DNA from: Microseira sp003486305
Lineage (GTDB): Bacteria; Cyanobacteriota; Cyanobacteriia; Cyanobacteriales; Aerosakkonemataceae
Reading direction: 5' to 3'
Assembly (NCBI GenBank): GCA_031969655.1
Contig: DALYJX010000008.1
Location: 10,142-74,141 of the forward strand
Length of the DNA: 64,000 nt
In this document: positions 36,776 to 45,365 of the stretch, piece after piece
Layout of the letters: every line of letters starts with the position of its first letter
Numbering within the stretch: position 1 is the stretch's first letter
Notes under the pieces: model-generated
The model's database searches: none
Told to the model about the DNA's origin: nothing
The model's input: only the letters and a program-made list of their open reading frames with translations
Translations under genes and position numbers: made by a program

Positions 36776-36937
36776 AACCCGCTTTTGTCTCGTTCCCAGG
36801 CTCTTGCCTGGGAATGCTATATTGGAGGCTCCCGCCTCCAATTATAAGCTGTTTATAACCCGCTTTTGTCTCGTTCCCAGGCTCTTGCCTGGGAATGCTA
36901 TATTGGAGGCTCCCGCCTCCAATTATAAGCTGTTTAT
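36776..36937. repeat. Tandem 81-bp duplication
   Basis: Two near-identical 81-bp units (36776-36856, 36857-36937). Each holds the hairpins TTCCCAGGCTCTTGCCTGGGAA and TTGGAGGCTCCCGCCTCCAA. A third hairpin, CGTTACCAGG-tgga-CCTGGTAACG, follows at 36962-36986. Lies between pcrA and the zinc-ribbon gene and may act as a terminator. Confidence 0.85.
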
Positions 36938-36997
36938 ATGCGGCAGGAGCCGCTGAAGTTGCGTTACCAGGTGGAACCTGGTAACGAGAAAAGAGGG

Positions 36998-39900
36998 TTA
37001 CTCTAATCGTTGCATTTGAGCAACTTTGGGGTCGATAATTTTTTGACCGATGCTGGGAAATTTTATCGCTAGATAGAGTTTGTTTCCCGATCCCAAAACG
37101 CGGGTAATTTCGCCGACGCCGAAGTCTTTATGAACGATGCGATCGCCTACTTGCCAATTTTCTATTTTCTCTCCCCCCCTTGTTAAGGAGGGCGAGGGTG
37201 AGATCGATTTTTGGATAGGAGTTTCTTTTTGCCTAGAAATCGCTTTCTTCGTCCCACTCGTCGCGTTACTGCTGATATATTCTTCTGGCAATTCTGCTAA
37301 AAATTGCGATTTAATCGCCGCTTCCCGCGAACCATATAAGCGTCGCTCTCGCGCATGACTTAAAAACAAATTTTCTTGCGCGCGAGTAATGCCTACATAA
37401 CAGAGTCTGCGTTCTTCTTCCAACGCCGCCCGGTCGTCTAAACTGCGGATGTGGGGAAATAATCCTTGTTCCAATCCTACCAGAAATACAACGGGAAATT
37501 CAAGTCCTTTTGCCGAATGCAGAGTCATTAAAGAAACGGCTTTTTGTCCTTCTTTTAAGTTATCCAAATCTGAAGCCAGGGAAGCATTAGCGAGAAATCC
37601 TTCCAAACTGGAATCTTCCGTATCTTCTTGGAATTGCAGCACGGCGTTATAAAGTTCTTGCACGTTTTGCAATCGCTCTAATGCTTCATCGGTTCCCTGG
37701 GTTTTCAAGTCTTGAAGATAACCCGATTCTTCCAGGATTCCTTTGACAATTTCTGCTGCCGATTGCGAATTAATTTCTGATCGCCAGCGTTGCATAAGTT
37801 CGACAAAACTTAAAATCGGTTTTGCCGTTCTGCCTGCTAAGGTATTCACCGATGTTTCATCGGTTAAAATTTCCCATAAGGGAATGCCCAGTTCTTGCGC
37901 TGCTGAAATTAATCGGTCTAAAGTTGCTTTGCCAATTCCGCGCCGGGGGGTATTAATAATCCGCAGCAAGCTGACGCTATCTGCCGGGTTAGCCAGGGTT
38001 CGCAAGTAAGCCAAAACGTCTTTAATTTCTTTACGGTCATAGAATCTTAAACCCCCGACAATTGTGTAGGGAATATCTCTTCTGACAAGCGCTTCTTCAA
38101 ACGGGCGAGATTGGGCATTGGTGCGATAAAGAATCGCAAAGCTTCCCCAGTTTAACTCGTCATTATTGTTTGCCAACGAGCGAATTTGATTGACTACAAA
38201 CTCGGCTTCTAAAGTCTCGTCGTCGGCTTTGTAACAATAAATCTGCTCTCCGGCATCCCGCGTCGGACGCAAAATTTTATCAATTCGTTGGGTATTGTTT
38301 TCAATCAGTTTATTAGCTACATGCAAGATGTTTTCTCTCGACCGATAGTTTTCTTCTAGTTTTACCATCGTGCGGGTTTCTTCATCGGGCAAACCATCGC
38401 CGAAATCGTTTTGGAAGTCAAGTAAAATGGTAAAATCTGCCATGCGGAAGCTGTAAATTGAATTATGGACTAAAACTCCATTGGCAATGTAAGTGTGAGC
38501 AATATCTACTTCTAAATCGTAAACTGCGCCCTGATACTTTTCCTGAAATACTTCTTGTATTTCATGCTCTTCTAGTTGCCCATCTACATCTATTAAAACT
38601 CTCATTCCTGGCTGCAAGTGAGAGAGTGGCATAAATTCATAGGTTACGCCACTTAATAAAGCGCGTTGGCGAATTTCTAATCCACCAGTTGCAGCTATTT
38701 GATGAGCAAGAACCACTGCTTCTTTGTAAGAGACTCTAGCCGTTTCGAGCCGATAACCGCGCTCGTTTTTACTCGCACGAATTGAGAAGCCAGCAGCTTG
38801 TAAATTTTGGGCAATATCGCTGCGATTAGAACACCATTGCAAGCGATGATAGCTAGCAGACAATTGTCGCTCTAGTCTGGGCGTACCAAACATTACCAAA
38901 TTTAATGTCTGTCGCCGAGAGCCGTTTTGCGGTCGATAATGGGGATAATCGGGATGCAGCCACAAATCCTCCATTAAATTGTGAGCATTGGTGATGGTGT
39001 CAATTTCTTGGAATAACCGGAAAATTAACTCATCGCTGATTTGCAAATTGCGACCTTCACCGTGAAAAACTATTGTTGGTAGACCATATTTAGCAGCATA
39101 GTAAGCTTCGTAGTAACGAGCTTCTTCGTAGGAAGAAGTTGTTTTCAGCACCCAAAGTTTGTCAGCATGTTCTTGCGCTGCTCGCACTCTAAAGCCTAAT
39201 TCTTCTTTGCCATAGTCGTTACTACGCAAACTTCTGGTCATACCAACGCGATAACCTCTGTCTGCTCTGTACATTAAGTAAACGTAGTAACGTCCTGCTT
39301 GGGGCACCATTCGCGCCAAGAGAATGTGATGGGGAGTGCCTTTGAGTAATTTATCTCCAGCACGCACGCACCACAAAGAATCAGAAAAATAACCCTTTTT
39401 GATGTGAGTAACTGTACGTGGATAAAGTTGATTTTCGCCGCTGGGTGCTAATACTTTATCTCCTACCTTTAATGTCTCAATTGGCGCATAGCCGTCGGGA
39501 GTCAAAATTTGCGTGCCAGGAGGAAGACACTGGTCTGCATCCCCCACGACAAAAATCGATCTGTTTTCCCAGTTATTGAATTTTTTGGTATCTACACCGC
39601 CCGTAACTAAAAGGCTAATTAAATCATATTGGGTGCGGTTAGTATCTTGATATTCATCAACTAAAATATGGCAAAACTTTTTATGCCAGTAAGATAGTAT
39701 TTGCTGGTTTTGGCGGAATAGCTGAACGGGGACTAAAATGAGGTCGTCGAAGTCGAGGGCGTTATTTTCTGCCAGGGCGTCTTGGTAGTGGCTGTAAACA
39801 TCGGCAATAATTCGCCCTTTATAATAAGGATGCTCTCTGGCATAGTCGCTGGGTGAGAGTCCCTGGTTTTTGGCGTTACTAATGGCGTAGCGAACGTTGC

Positions 39901-40429
39901 GGGGTTCTAATTTCTTTTCATCTATATTTAGCTTTTGGGTGACTATCTGTTTCACCAGAGATTGCGCTTCGGATTCGTCGAAAATAGAGAAATTGCGATT
40001 CCACTTGCGGTTTTTCTCATCTTGATATTTGTCGATATCGTAGCGGAGAATGCGGGCGCAGAGACTGTGGAACGTGCCGCACCAGAGGGGTTTAATATAG
40101 GTTTGGTAGACTTGCGATCGCACTCGCGTTTGCTGCGACTCGCTCAGCGCTGACAAAGCTTTCCCATATTCCTCTTGCGCCTGTCTTTGCGCGAACAGTT
40201 TTTCTATCCTTTCTTTCATTTCCCGCGCCGCTTTATTGGTAAAAGTCACCGCCAGGATATTTTCCGGATCGACCCCGTGGCGCAAAATTAAATTAGCAAT
40301 GCGAAAGGTCAGCGCGCGCGTTTTTCCCGACCCCGCCCCGGCGACGACCAATAACGGACCGCAAAAATGCTCGACGGCGCGGCGTTGGCTAGGATTAAGA
40401 TGGCTGAGAAAATCAACTGTTTGAGTCAT
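36998..40429 (-). CDS. pcrA: PcrA/UvrD DNA helicase interrupted by an intein
   Basis: 1143 residues: 787 of helicase host plus a 356-residue intein. SF1A 3'-5' helicase for repair and replication-fork processing. Motif I is VAGAGSGKTRAL, motif II LVDEYQDTNRTQ, motif III VGDADQ/SIYSFR, motif IV and later motifs (LYRTNAQSR, SLMTLHSAKGLEFPVVF, VGITRAQENL) are intact. The intein sits within motif III, so no active helicase exists without splicing. The C-terminal tail has the GDRIVHKDFGVGEI segment of PcrA. An interspersed repeat is translated in frame near the C-terminus. Confidence 0.93.
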   Translation of the reverse strand: MTQTVDFLSHLNPSQRRAVEHFCGPLLVVAGAGSGKTRALTFRIANLILRHGVDPENILAVTFTNKAAREMKERIEKLFAQRQAQEEYGKALSALSESQQTRVRSQVYQTYIKPLWCGTFHSLCARILRYDIDKYQDEKNRKWNRNFSIFDESEAQSLVKQIVTQKLNIDEKKLEPRNVRYAISNAKNQGLSPSDYAREHPYYKGRIIADVYSHYQDALAENNALDFDDLILVPVQLFRQNQQILSYWHKKFCHILVDEYQDTNRTQYDLISLLVTGGVDTKKFNNWENRSIFVVGDADQCLPPGTQILTPDGYAPIETLKVGDKVLAPSGENQLYPRTVTHIKKGYFSDSLWCVRAGDKLLKGTPHHILLARMVPQAGRYYVYLMYRADRGYRVGMTRSLRSNDYGKEELGFRVRAAQEHADKLWVLKTTSSYEEARYYEAYYAAKYGLPTIVFHGEGRNLQISDELIFRLFQEIDTITNAHNLMEDLWLHPDYPHYRPQNGSRRQTLNLVMFGTPRLERQLSASYHRLQWCSNRSDIAQNLQAAGFSIRASKNERGYRLETARVSYKEAVVLAHQIAATGGLEIRQRALLSGVTYEFMPLSHLQPGMRVLIDVDGQLEEHEIQEVFQEKYQGAVYDLEVDIAHTYIANGVLVHNSIYSFRMADFTILLDFQNDFGDGLPDEETRTMVKLEENYRSRENILHVANKLIENNTQRIDKILRPTRDAGEQIYCYKADDETLEAEFVVNQIRSLANNNDELNWGSFAILYRTNAQSRPFEEALVRRDIPYTIVGGLRFYDRKEIKDVLAYLRTLANPADSVSLLRIINTPRRGIGKATLDRLISAAQELGIPLWEILTDETSVNTLAGRTAKPILSFVELMQRWRSEINSQSAAEIVKGILEESGYLQDLKTQGTDEALERLQNVQELYNAVLQFQEDTEDSSLEGFLANASLASDLDNLKEGQKAVSLMTLHSAKGLEFPVVFLVGLEQGLFPHIRSLDDRAALEEERRLCYVGITRAQENLFLSHARERRLYGSREAAIKSQFLAELPEEYISSNATSGTKKAISRQKETPIQKSISPSPSLTRGGEKIENWQVGDRIVHKDFGVGEITRVLGSGNKLYLAIKFPSIGQKIIDPKVAQMQRLE
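37172..37211. repeat. Interspersed repeat within the pcrA frame
   Basis: CCCCCCTTGTTAAGGAGGGC then GAGGGTGAGATCGATTT, translated on the pcrA strand as SISPSPSLTRGGEK in the linker before the C-terminal domain. Sister of the copy at 33970. Confidence 0.8.
38462..39529 (-). mobile_element. Intein in PcrA motif III with candidate homing endonuclease
   Basis: Residues 301-656 of the precursor. It begins at Cys-301 (CLPPGTQILTPDGYAPIETL, block A), has block B TPHH, block F VYDLEVDIAHTYIANG and ends VLVHN before Ser-657 (+1 residue). The insert in the middle contains YVYLMYRADRGYRVGMT, a later Arg (FRVRAAQEH) and Glu (YYEAYYAAKYG), which resemble GIY-YIG nucleases. A second segment (LQWCSNRSDIAQNLQAAGF) resembles DNA-recognition regions of other UvrD-type inteins. 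Splicing residues look functional; nuclease type and activity are inferred. Confidence 0.92.
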
Positions 40430-40546
40430 GATAGGGTAGTGCGTTCGGGCCTTGCCCGTCGCGTAGCGAATCGCTCGACTTAGTATTGTATCGAGGCTTT
40501 CCCAGTTCTTGGTATTAAATCTTCTTACGCGGCGTTTAGATAAAAA

Positions 40547-41419
40547 ATGAATTCACGCAAACTCGTCAAATTCTGCGCTTTGTCCCTTGGTCTAATCCTC
40601 GTTAGCACCCCGATAGCTTATGCTCAAAGGGTATTTAGTCCCGTCCAGCAGCAAGCTTACTCCTCCCCAGCAGTGTTGGAGGAACTAGCAAAAGCAAAAG
40701 TTATCTACCTGGGGGAAACTCACGATAAACCTCAAGATCACGCTGCTCAATTACAGATTATACAAGCGCTGCACCAACGCAATCCGCGGATTGCGATCGC
40801 AATGGAAATGTTCCAGCGCCCCTTTCAGTCTTACATCGACCGCTATCTAGCAGGCAATATTAACGAAGAAGATTTGCGCGATCGCACCGAATACGATGAA
40901 CGCTGGGGCTTCCCTTGGGAATATTATGCCCCCTTCGTCCGCTTTGCCAAAGACAATCGACTCCCAGTTATCGCCTTAAATGCACCCACTGAAACAATCC
41001 GCCAAGTAGCCCGTCGCGGCTTAGAAAGATTATCCCGCGACGACCGGCGATATATTCCACCCATCTCAGAAATTCGCACAGATGACCCCGCCTATCGCCA
41101 GGTGATACAAGAAATTTACGAACAAAGCCATAAAGGTAAGGGAAACAGTAGCGATTTTGAGCGATTTTTTCAAGCTCAAGTCGTTTGGGATGAAACAATG
41201 GCAGATAGTATCGTCCGATTTTTACAAGCGAATCCAGATTATCAAGTCGTAGTCTTAGTTGGTAAAGGTCACGTCGCCTACGGATACGGAATTCCTAGCC
41301 GCGTCGCCCGCCGCGTAGATGGTATTGTTCAGCGGACAATTCTATTAAATCCAGTCGAAGATACTCCCGCTATAAATAATACCCCCGCTGCCGATTTCTT
41401 TTGGTTTACTTACCAATAA
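40547..41419 (+). CDS. ChaN-family haem-associated lipoprotein-like protein
   Basis: 290 residues. Signal peptide (CALSLGLILVSTPIAYAQ) without a clear lipobox. ChaN/DUF399 fold: VIYLGETHDKPQDHAAQLQI, AIAMEMFQRPFQ, LPVIALNAPTE and VVLVGKGHVAYGYGIP. Known family members bind haem or act in iron acquisition; the His/Glu residues in GETHD and GKGHVAYG are the conserved core. Periplasmic. Solitary gene, divergent from pcrA. Confidence 0.85.
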   Translation: MNSRKLVKFCALSLGLILVSTPIAYAQRVFSPVQQQAYSSPAVLEELAKAKVIYLGETHDKPQDHAAQLQIIQALHQRNPRIAIAMEMFQRPFQSYIDRYLAGNINEEDLRDRTEYDERWGFPWEYYAPFVRFAKDNRLPVIALNAPTETIRQVARRGLERLSRDDRRYIPPISEIRTDDPAYRQVIQEIYEQSHKGKGNSSDFERFFQAQVVWDETMADSIVRFLQANPDYQVVVLVGKGHVAYGYGIPSRVARRVDGIVQRTILLNPVEDTPAINNTPAADFFWFTYQ

Positions 41420-41432
41420 CACCACATTGGTA

Positions 41433-41525
41433 ATGGGTAATTGGTAATTGGTAATTGCTAATTGCTAATTGCTAATTGGTAATTGCCGAGCTAAAATGAA
41501 CCATTACCTATTACCTATTACCCAA
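41433..41525. repeat. Heptamer array, convergent gene boundary
   Basis: GGTAATT and GCTAATT copies, then inverted CATTACCTATTACCTATTACC. Fills the gap between the ChaN gene and the inositol-phosphatase gene and includes the latter's last codons. Confidence 0.8.
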
Positions 41526-42335
41526 AAATTCCACAAATTGTTTAAATTTTGGCACTAATTCCGCCCGACTCGCGACTAAAGTTGGCAAAGAATAACTACC
41601 ATAATTCTTACCTGCTTGCAATGGAAAAATTGGTTCCTTACTTAACGATACCCAAGCACCGCCAGCTGCTTGAACAATAACCCAAACTGCGGCAAGATCC
41701 CAAATTTTAGGCGTAGCTTCAACTGCACCTAAAGCCGCACCAGACGCAACGCAAAGAAAGTTATAACTAGCAACTCCCAACATGCGAATTTTACACGGGA
41801 AAGGTTGTTTCATCACATCTGTACTTCTCGCACACAAGCTGAAAAAGTGATTTTGACTCGGATCGTCAGGGCTAGTGTGAATCGGGCGGTTGTTTAAAAA
41901 AGCACCATTGGTGGGTAATGGCGTTCCCAGGCAGATCCGTGGGAACGAGGGTAATTGGTGATAGAAGCCGTGGAAGGATTGAGCGATCGGGGGGAAGTGG
42001 ACGTATCCAAATACAGGTGTTCCTTGATACACCAATCCTAGTGAAATTCCCCAGATGGGAATGCCGCGCGTAAAGTTAGTTGTACCATCCAAAGGATCGA
42101 TTACCCAACACCATTCGGAATCAGGGAAAACATGTTCGGTTTCTTCAGTTAAGACGCCGTGAGAGGGGAAAGTAGATGCGATCGCTTCTCGTATTTCTTT
42201 ATCCGCCCATTGATCTGCTTGAGTTACCAAACTACCATCTGGTTTGCGAGAAGCTTGTACTTGTCCAAACTGGGTAAGTAAATACTCACCAACTCTAGCA
42301 GTCGTCGTTTGAGCAAAAGTTAAAATATCGGTCAT
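41511..42335 (-). CDS. Inositol-monophosphatase family protein
   Basis: 274 residues from Met at 42335 (MTDILTFAQTTTARVGEYLL). Mg2+-dependent phosphatase with the three family motifs: LTEETEH, VIDPLDGTTNFTRG and KIWDLAAVWVIVQAAGG. Could hydrolyse inositol phosphate, 3'-phosphoadenosine 5'-phosphate, histidinol phosphate or a related substrate; no context decides. The frame extends 23 residues upstream, but that part (LKLPITHYPLPQ) is translated heptamer repeat and was excluded. Confidence 0.85.
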   Translation of the reverse strand: MTDILTFAQTTTARVGEYLLTQFGQVQASRKPDGSLVTQADQWADKEIREAIASTFPSHGVLTEETEHVFPDSEWCWVIDPLDGTTNFTRGIPIWGISLGLVYQGTPVFGYVHFPPIAQSFHGFYHQLPSFPRICLGTPLPTNGAFLNNRPIHTSPDDPSQNHFFSLCARSTDVMKQPFPCKIRMLGVASYNFLCVASGAALGAVEATPKIWDLAAVWVIVQAAGGAWVSLSKEPIFPLQAGKNYGSYSLPTLVASRAELVPKFKQFVEFLGNR

Positions 42336-42455
42336 TTGAGGTAATGGGTAATGGGTAATGGGTAATTTTAGATGCGTGGATTTTTTTGCCGCTGAAATTG
42401 GCAATTAGCAATTAGCAATTAGCTTTTCTTGCAATTACCAATTACCAATTACCAA
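42336..42455. repeat. Heptamer arrays between two leftward genes
   Basis: GGGTAAT copies at ~42340-42365, AATTAGC copies at ~42400-42421 and AATTACC copies at ~42432-42455. They separate the MFS gene from the phosphatase gene. Confidence 0.75.
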
Positions 42456-43898
42456 TCAGTCTAAATCGCCTTCCATGATGGTAGCGATCGCATCCTTAGC
42501 ATTATCGCGGAATTCTTTGACGTTAACGCGCCCCAAAAACCAAACTGCTGCTACCATTCCTACTGCTTGGGTCGCAAACACCAAGCCGTATGATAGCACC
42601 GGAACGGTAAAAAGAGCTTTCCCGACATCGAGGATACCACCGCCGATGACTACAGCGGAACCGCGCGCGATCGCTTGCGCCAATCCCCAAGCACCCACAA
42701 ACGTCCCTGCCGTTTCTGCTGCGGTTAAATCTAACATCAACGACAGCGCCCCCGTCGTACCAATTCCAGCAGATAAACCAAACAACACTAAAGTTGCCTG
42801 AAATAACTTCACATTAGCGCTAAATCCCGCCAAAATAATCAAGATAAAACAAACCGCACACGCCAAACAACCCAATCCAGTTGTTCTGCGCTTACCCAAA
42901 CGGGGAATAATAAAAAATCCCGTTGCACTCAAACTCAGCAACATCCCAATTCCCCAAAAAGAATTCAATTGGGAACTTTGACCCACTGACAAACCAAACA
43001 CTTGTCCGCCATAAGGTTCTAAAACCGCCTCTTGCAGAAACAAACTTGTCGTCATCACCAACATAAACGTAAAAAATATCCCGGTTTGACGACTCGCCGT
43101 TAAAATTTTCAACGCCGTTCCCAAGGTAATTTTATCTTCCCGGTTCACCAAAGCCGAGCGATAAGTATACCGGGAATATTTCTTTTCCACCCCAAAAGTA
43201 GCCAGCAGCGCCAATCCCAAAACAATTAAAGGAACGATAACAAACAGCCCATTAATCGATGCATTTAACGTCTCAATCGAAGGATTCGGACTCTCTAACG
43301 GCCTCAACAAAATTTTGCTGGTAATGCCACCGATCACAATCCCAACCGTCATCATTGTCCAGACAATTCCGATCAATTGACCGCGATTATCTTCATCGGA
43401 AACATCTACCAACAAAGCCATAAACGTTGTCGAACTAGCACTTACAGCCAACCCGTACAGCGCAAAAATTAACGCCGCTAACGCCGTCCAACCATAAGTT
43501 TGCTCTGTCCAACTCCAACCGCCAGCAGCTTGCACCGCATTACCCAATTTCCAGATAATTTGTAGCGCTGCCGATAAGATAAACGTAAATAAACCAGCAC
43601 CAATCCAGATATAACCCGTGCGGTGATGACCCAACAACGGTTTGGCATCAGACATCTGTCCAAACCAAATTCTTGCTGGCGCAACAAACTGAGAAATTGC
43701 CAGCGTAGCGCCAGTTACCGTCGCAGGAATTGCCAATTCTGCAATCATGACGCGGTTGAGTACCCCCAGGGTTAAAACTGCCAGGATACCTAACCCCATT
43801 TGAAATAAACCCAATCGGAACATCGTCAGCAGTTTGATTTTAGCCATAGGCTGACTTGCCGATTCTAGTTGATGTTTTGAAATATCACCCGTTGCCAT
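42456..43898 (-). CDS. MFS transporter of the PucC/BCD (bacteriochlorophyll-delivery-like) family
   Basis: 480 residues, about 12 membrane spans. The N-terminal segment (LTMFRLGLFQMGLGILAVLT, GVLNRVMIAELAIPA) is characteristic of PucC/LhaA-type proteins, which in phototrophs assist assembly of pigment-protein complexes. Cyanobacterial members are thought to handle chlorophyll or chlorophyll-binding proteins; the exact substrate is unknown. Stop codon abuts a heptamer array. Confidence 0.85.
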   Translation of the reverse strand: MATGDISKHQLESASQPMAKIKLLTMFRLGLFQMGLGILAVLTLGVLNRVMIAELAIPATVTGATLAISQFVAPARIWFGQMSDAKPLLGHHRTGYIWIGAGLFTFILSAALQIIWKLGNAVQAAGGWSWTEQTYGWTALAALIFALYGLAVSASSTTFMALLVDVSDEDNRGQLIGIVWTMMTVGIVIGGITSKILLRPLESPNPSIETLNASINGLFVIVPLIVLGLALLATFGVEKKYSRYTYRSALVNREDKITLGTALKILTASRQTGIFFTFMLVMTTSLFLQEAVLEPYGGQVFGLSVGQSSQLNSFWGIGMLLSLSATGFFIIPRLGKRRTTGLGCLACAVCFILIILAGFSANVKLFQATLVLFGLSAGIGTTGALSLMLDLTAAETAGTFVGAWGLAQAIARGSAVVIGGGILDVGKALFTVPVLSYGLVFATQAVGMVAAVWFLGRVNVKEFRDNAKDAIATIMEGDLD

Positions 43899-43935
43899 TT
43901 TGTTTGAACAGATCGACTATTTTATGTCCGACTTC

Positions 43936-43985
43936 CCAGAAACCGGGTTTCTTTTCATAGAAACCCGGTTTCTTTGCCTAAGTCC
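43936..43985. repeat. AGAAACCGGGTTTCT repeats upstream of aldo/keto reductase gene
   Basis: CAGAAACCGGGTTTCTTTTC followed by ATAGAAACCCGGTTTCTTTG and CCTAAGT: two inverted-repeat units side by side. Related copies at ~7831 and ~18136. Confidence 0.75.
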
Positions 43986-44103
43986 TGTAATTTTTAAGAT
44001 AAACCCTGCGGCCTAAATTTTCAGTTACTCCTTCTCCCCAGCACCTAGAGAGCGACGATACACTAAAAGAATATTAACTTTTGTAAACAAACGGTAAACC
44101 AGC

Positions 44104-45051
44104 GTGCAGACTATAACTTTAGGTCAAGATGGCCCGGTAGTTACGCCCCTATGCGTCGGCACTTGGGCGTGGGGAGACAAGCTGTTTTGGAATTATGGCA
44201 CTGACTACGGCCCGGTGCAGTTGCGCCAAGCGTTTGAAGCGTCCTTGAATGCGGGAGTGAATTTCTTCGACACCGCCGAAGTATACGGCATGGGATTATC
44301 TGAGGAACTGCTCGGACAGTTCATGAAACAGATCGATCTTCCCGTCATCATTGCCACCAAATACGGCCCGATGCCGTGGCGATTGAACGGACAATCGGTT
44401 TCAGATGCGCTTACAGCGAGTTTAAAGCGCCTGCAAGTCGAGCAAGTCGCGCTTTACCAGGTGCATTGGCCTTTTACGTTTTTCATGAGTCAAGAAACCT
44501 TAATGAACGCGCTTGCAGACGAAGTGCAGCAAGGAAGAATCGCCGCCGTTGGCGTCAGCAACTATTCTGCCGACCAAATGAGGGAAGCGCACAAAATTTT
44601 AGCGGCTAGGGGGGTACGCTTGGCGACGAATCAGGTGCGGTATTCCTTGCTATCGCGGCAGGTGGAAACAGAACGCATTGTGGATACCGCGCGCGAACTT
44701 GGCGTTACCATCCTGGCTTATAGCCCTTTAGCACAAGGATTGCTTACTGGCAAGTATTCGTTAGAAAACTTTAAAGAGCCGACAGGGGCGAGGCGATTTG
44801 ATTCTCGTTTTAGCCGCCAAGGGTTAGAAAAAATCGCGCCCGTAATATCATTACTGCGCGAATTGGGAGATAAATACGATCGCACGCCAGCGCAAGTTGC
44901 CCTAAATTGGTTAATTGCTCAAGGCAACGTGATTCCGATTCCAGGGGCAAAAACAGCCGAACAAGCTTCGCAGAATGCGGGAGCATTAGGCTTTTCACTT
45001 GAAGCCGATGAAGTAGCCAAATTAGAGCAAATAACTCGTTCTTTTAGGTAA
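44104..45051 (+). CDS. Aldo/keto reductase
   Basis: 315 residues, GTG start. NADPH-dependent oxidoreductase with a TIM barrel. The catalytic tetrad is visible: Asp and Tyr in FFDTAEVYGMG, Lys in IIATKYGPMP and His in YQVHWPF. The cofactor-binding end has GVSNYSADQM and the late IPIPGAKTAEQA segment. Closest to the AKR11-13 type (YghZ/pyridoxal-reductase-like) single-domain enzymes; substrate unknown. Length normal. Confidence 0.9.
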   Translation: MQTITLGQDGPVVTPLCVGTWAWGDKLFWNYGTDYGPVQLRQAFEASLNAGVNFFDTAEVYGMGLSEELLGQFMKQIDLPVIIATKYGPMPWRLNGQSVSDALTASLKRLQVEQVALYQVHWPFTFFMSQETLMNALADEVQQGRIAAVGVSNYSADQMREAHKILAARGVRLATNQVRYSLLSRQVETERIVDTARELGVTILAYSPLAQGLLTGKYSLENFKEPTGARRFDSRFSRQGLEKIAPVISLLRELGDKYDRTPAQVALNWLIAQGNVIPIPGAKTAEQASQNAGALGFSLEADEVAKLEQITRSFR

Positions 45052-45364
45052 TTGCTAATTGCTAATTGCTCATGGCTAATTGCTAATTGCTAATTGCTCA
45101 TGGCTAATTGCTAATTGCTCATGGCTAATTGCTAATTGCTCATGGCGTTTCCATGTATAAGACGTGGGAACGACGGTATCCGGTAAGATTTTAAGCAATT
45201 AGCAATTAGCAATTATACCAAATCTGCTTGGATTACCGCTTTTATGGCTAACGACTGAAGTCGCGCCTACACAACCAAAGACCGCCTACGCGGTCTAAGC
45301 GATCGAGGGGGTATTAAACCCGGATTTGGTATTAGCAATTAGCAATTAGCAATTAGCAATTACC
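45044..45364. repeat. Heptamer arrays and other repeats between convergent genes
   Basis: GCTAATT arrays interrupted by GCTCATG copies (45044-45150), then inverted arrays at 45195-45215 and 45330-45364. In between (45240-45305) is a degenerate ACACAACCAAAGACCGC-ctac-GCGGTC element related to the ACCCTTAAGGGT family. No gene in this 314-bp gap. Confidence 0.75.
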
Positions 45365-45365
45365 A

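Noticed and set aside
36776..36937. CRISPR-like array
   Set aside because: Only two units, 81 bp each, no spacers and internal hairpins; a plain tandem duplication.
45044..45150. Heptamer arrays as CRISPR or origin iterons
   Set aside because: Unit is 7 bp, dispersed at many loci, with no dnaA-type boxes or cas genes.
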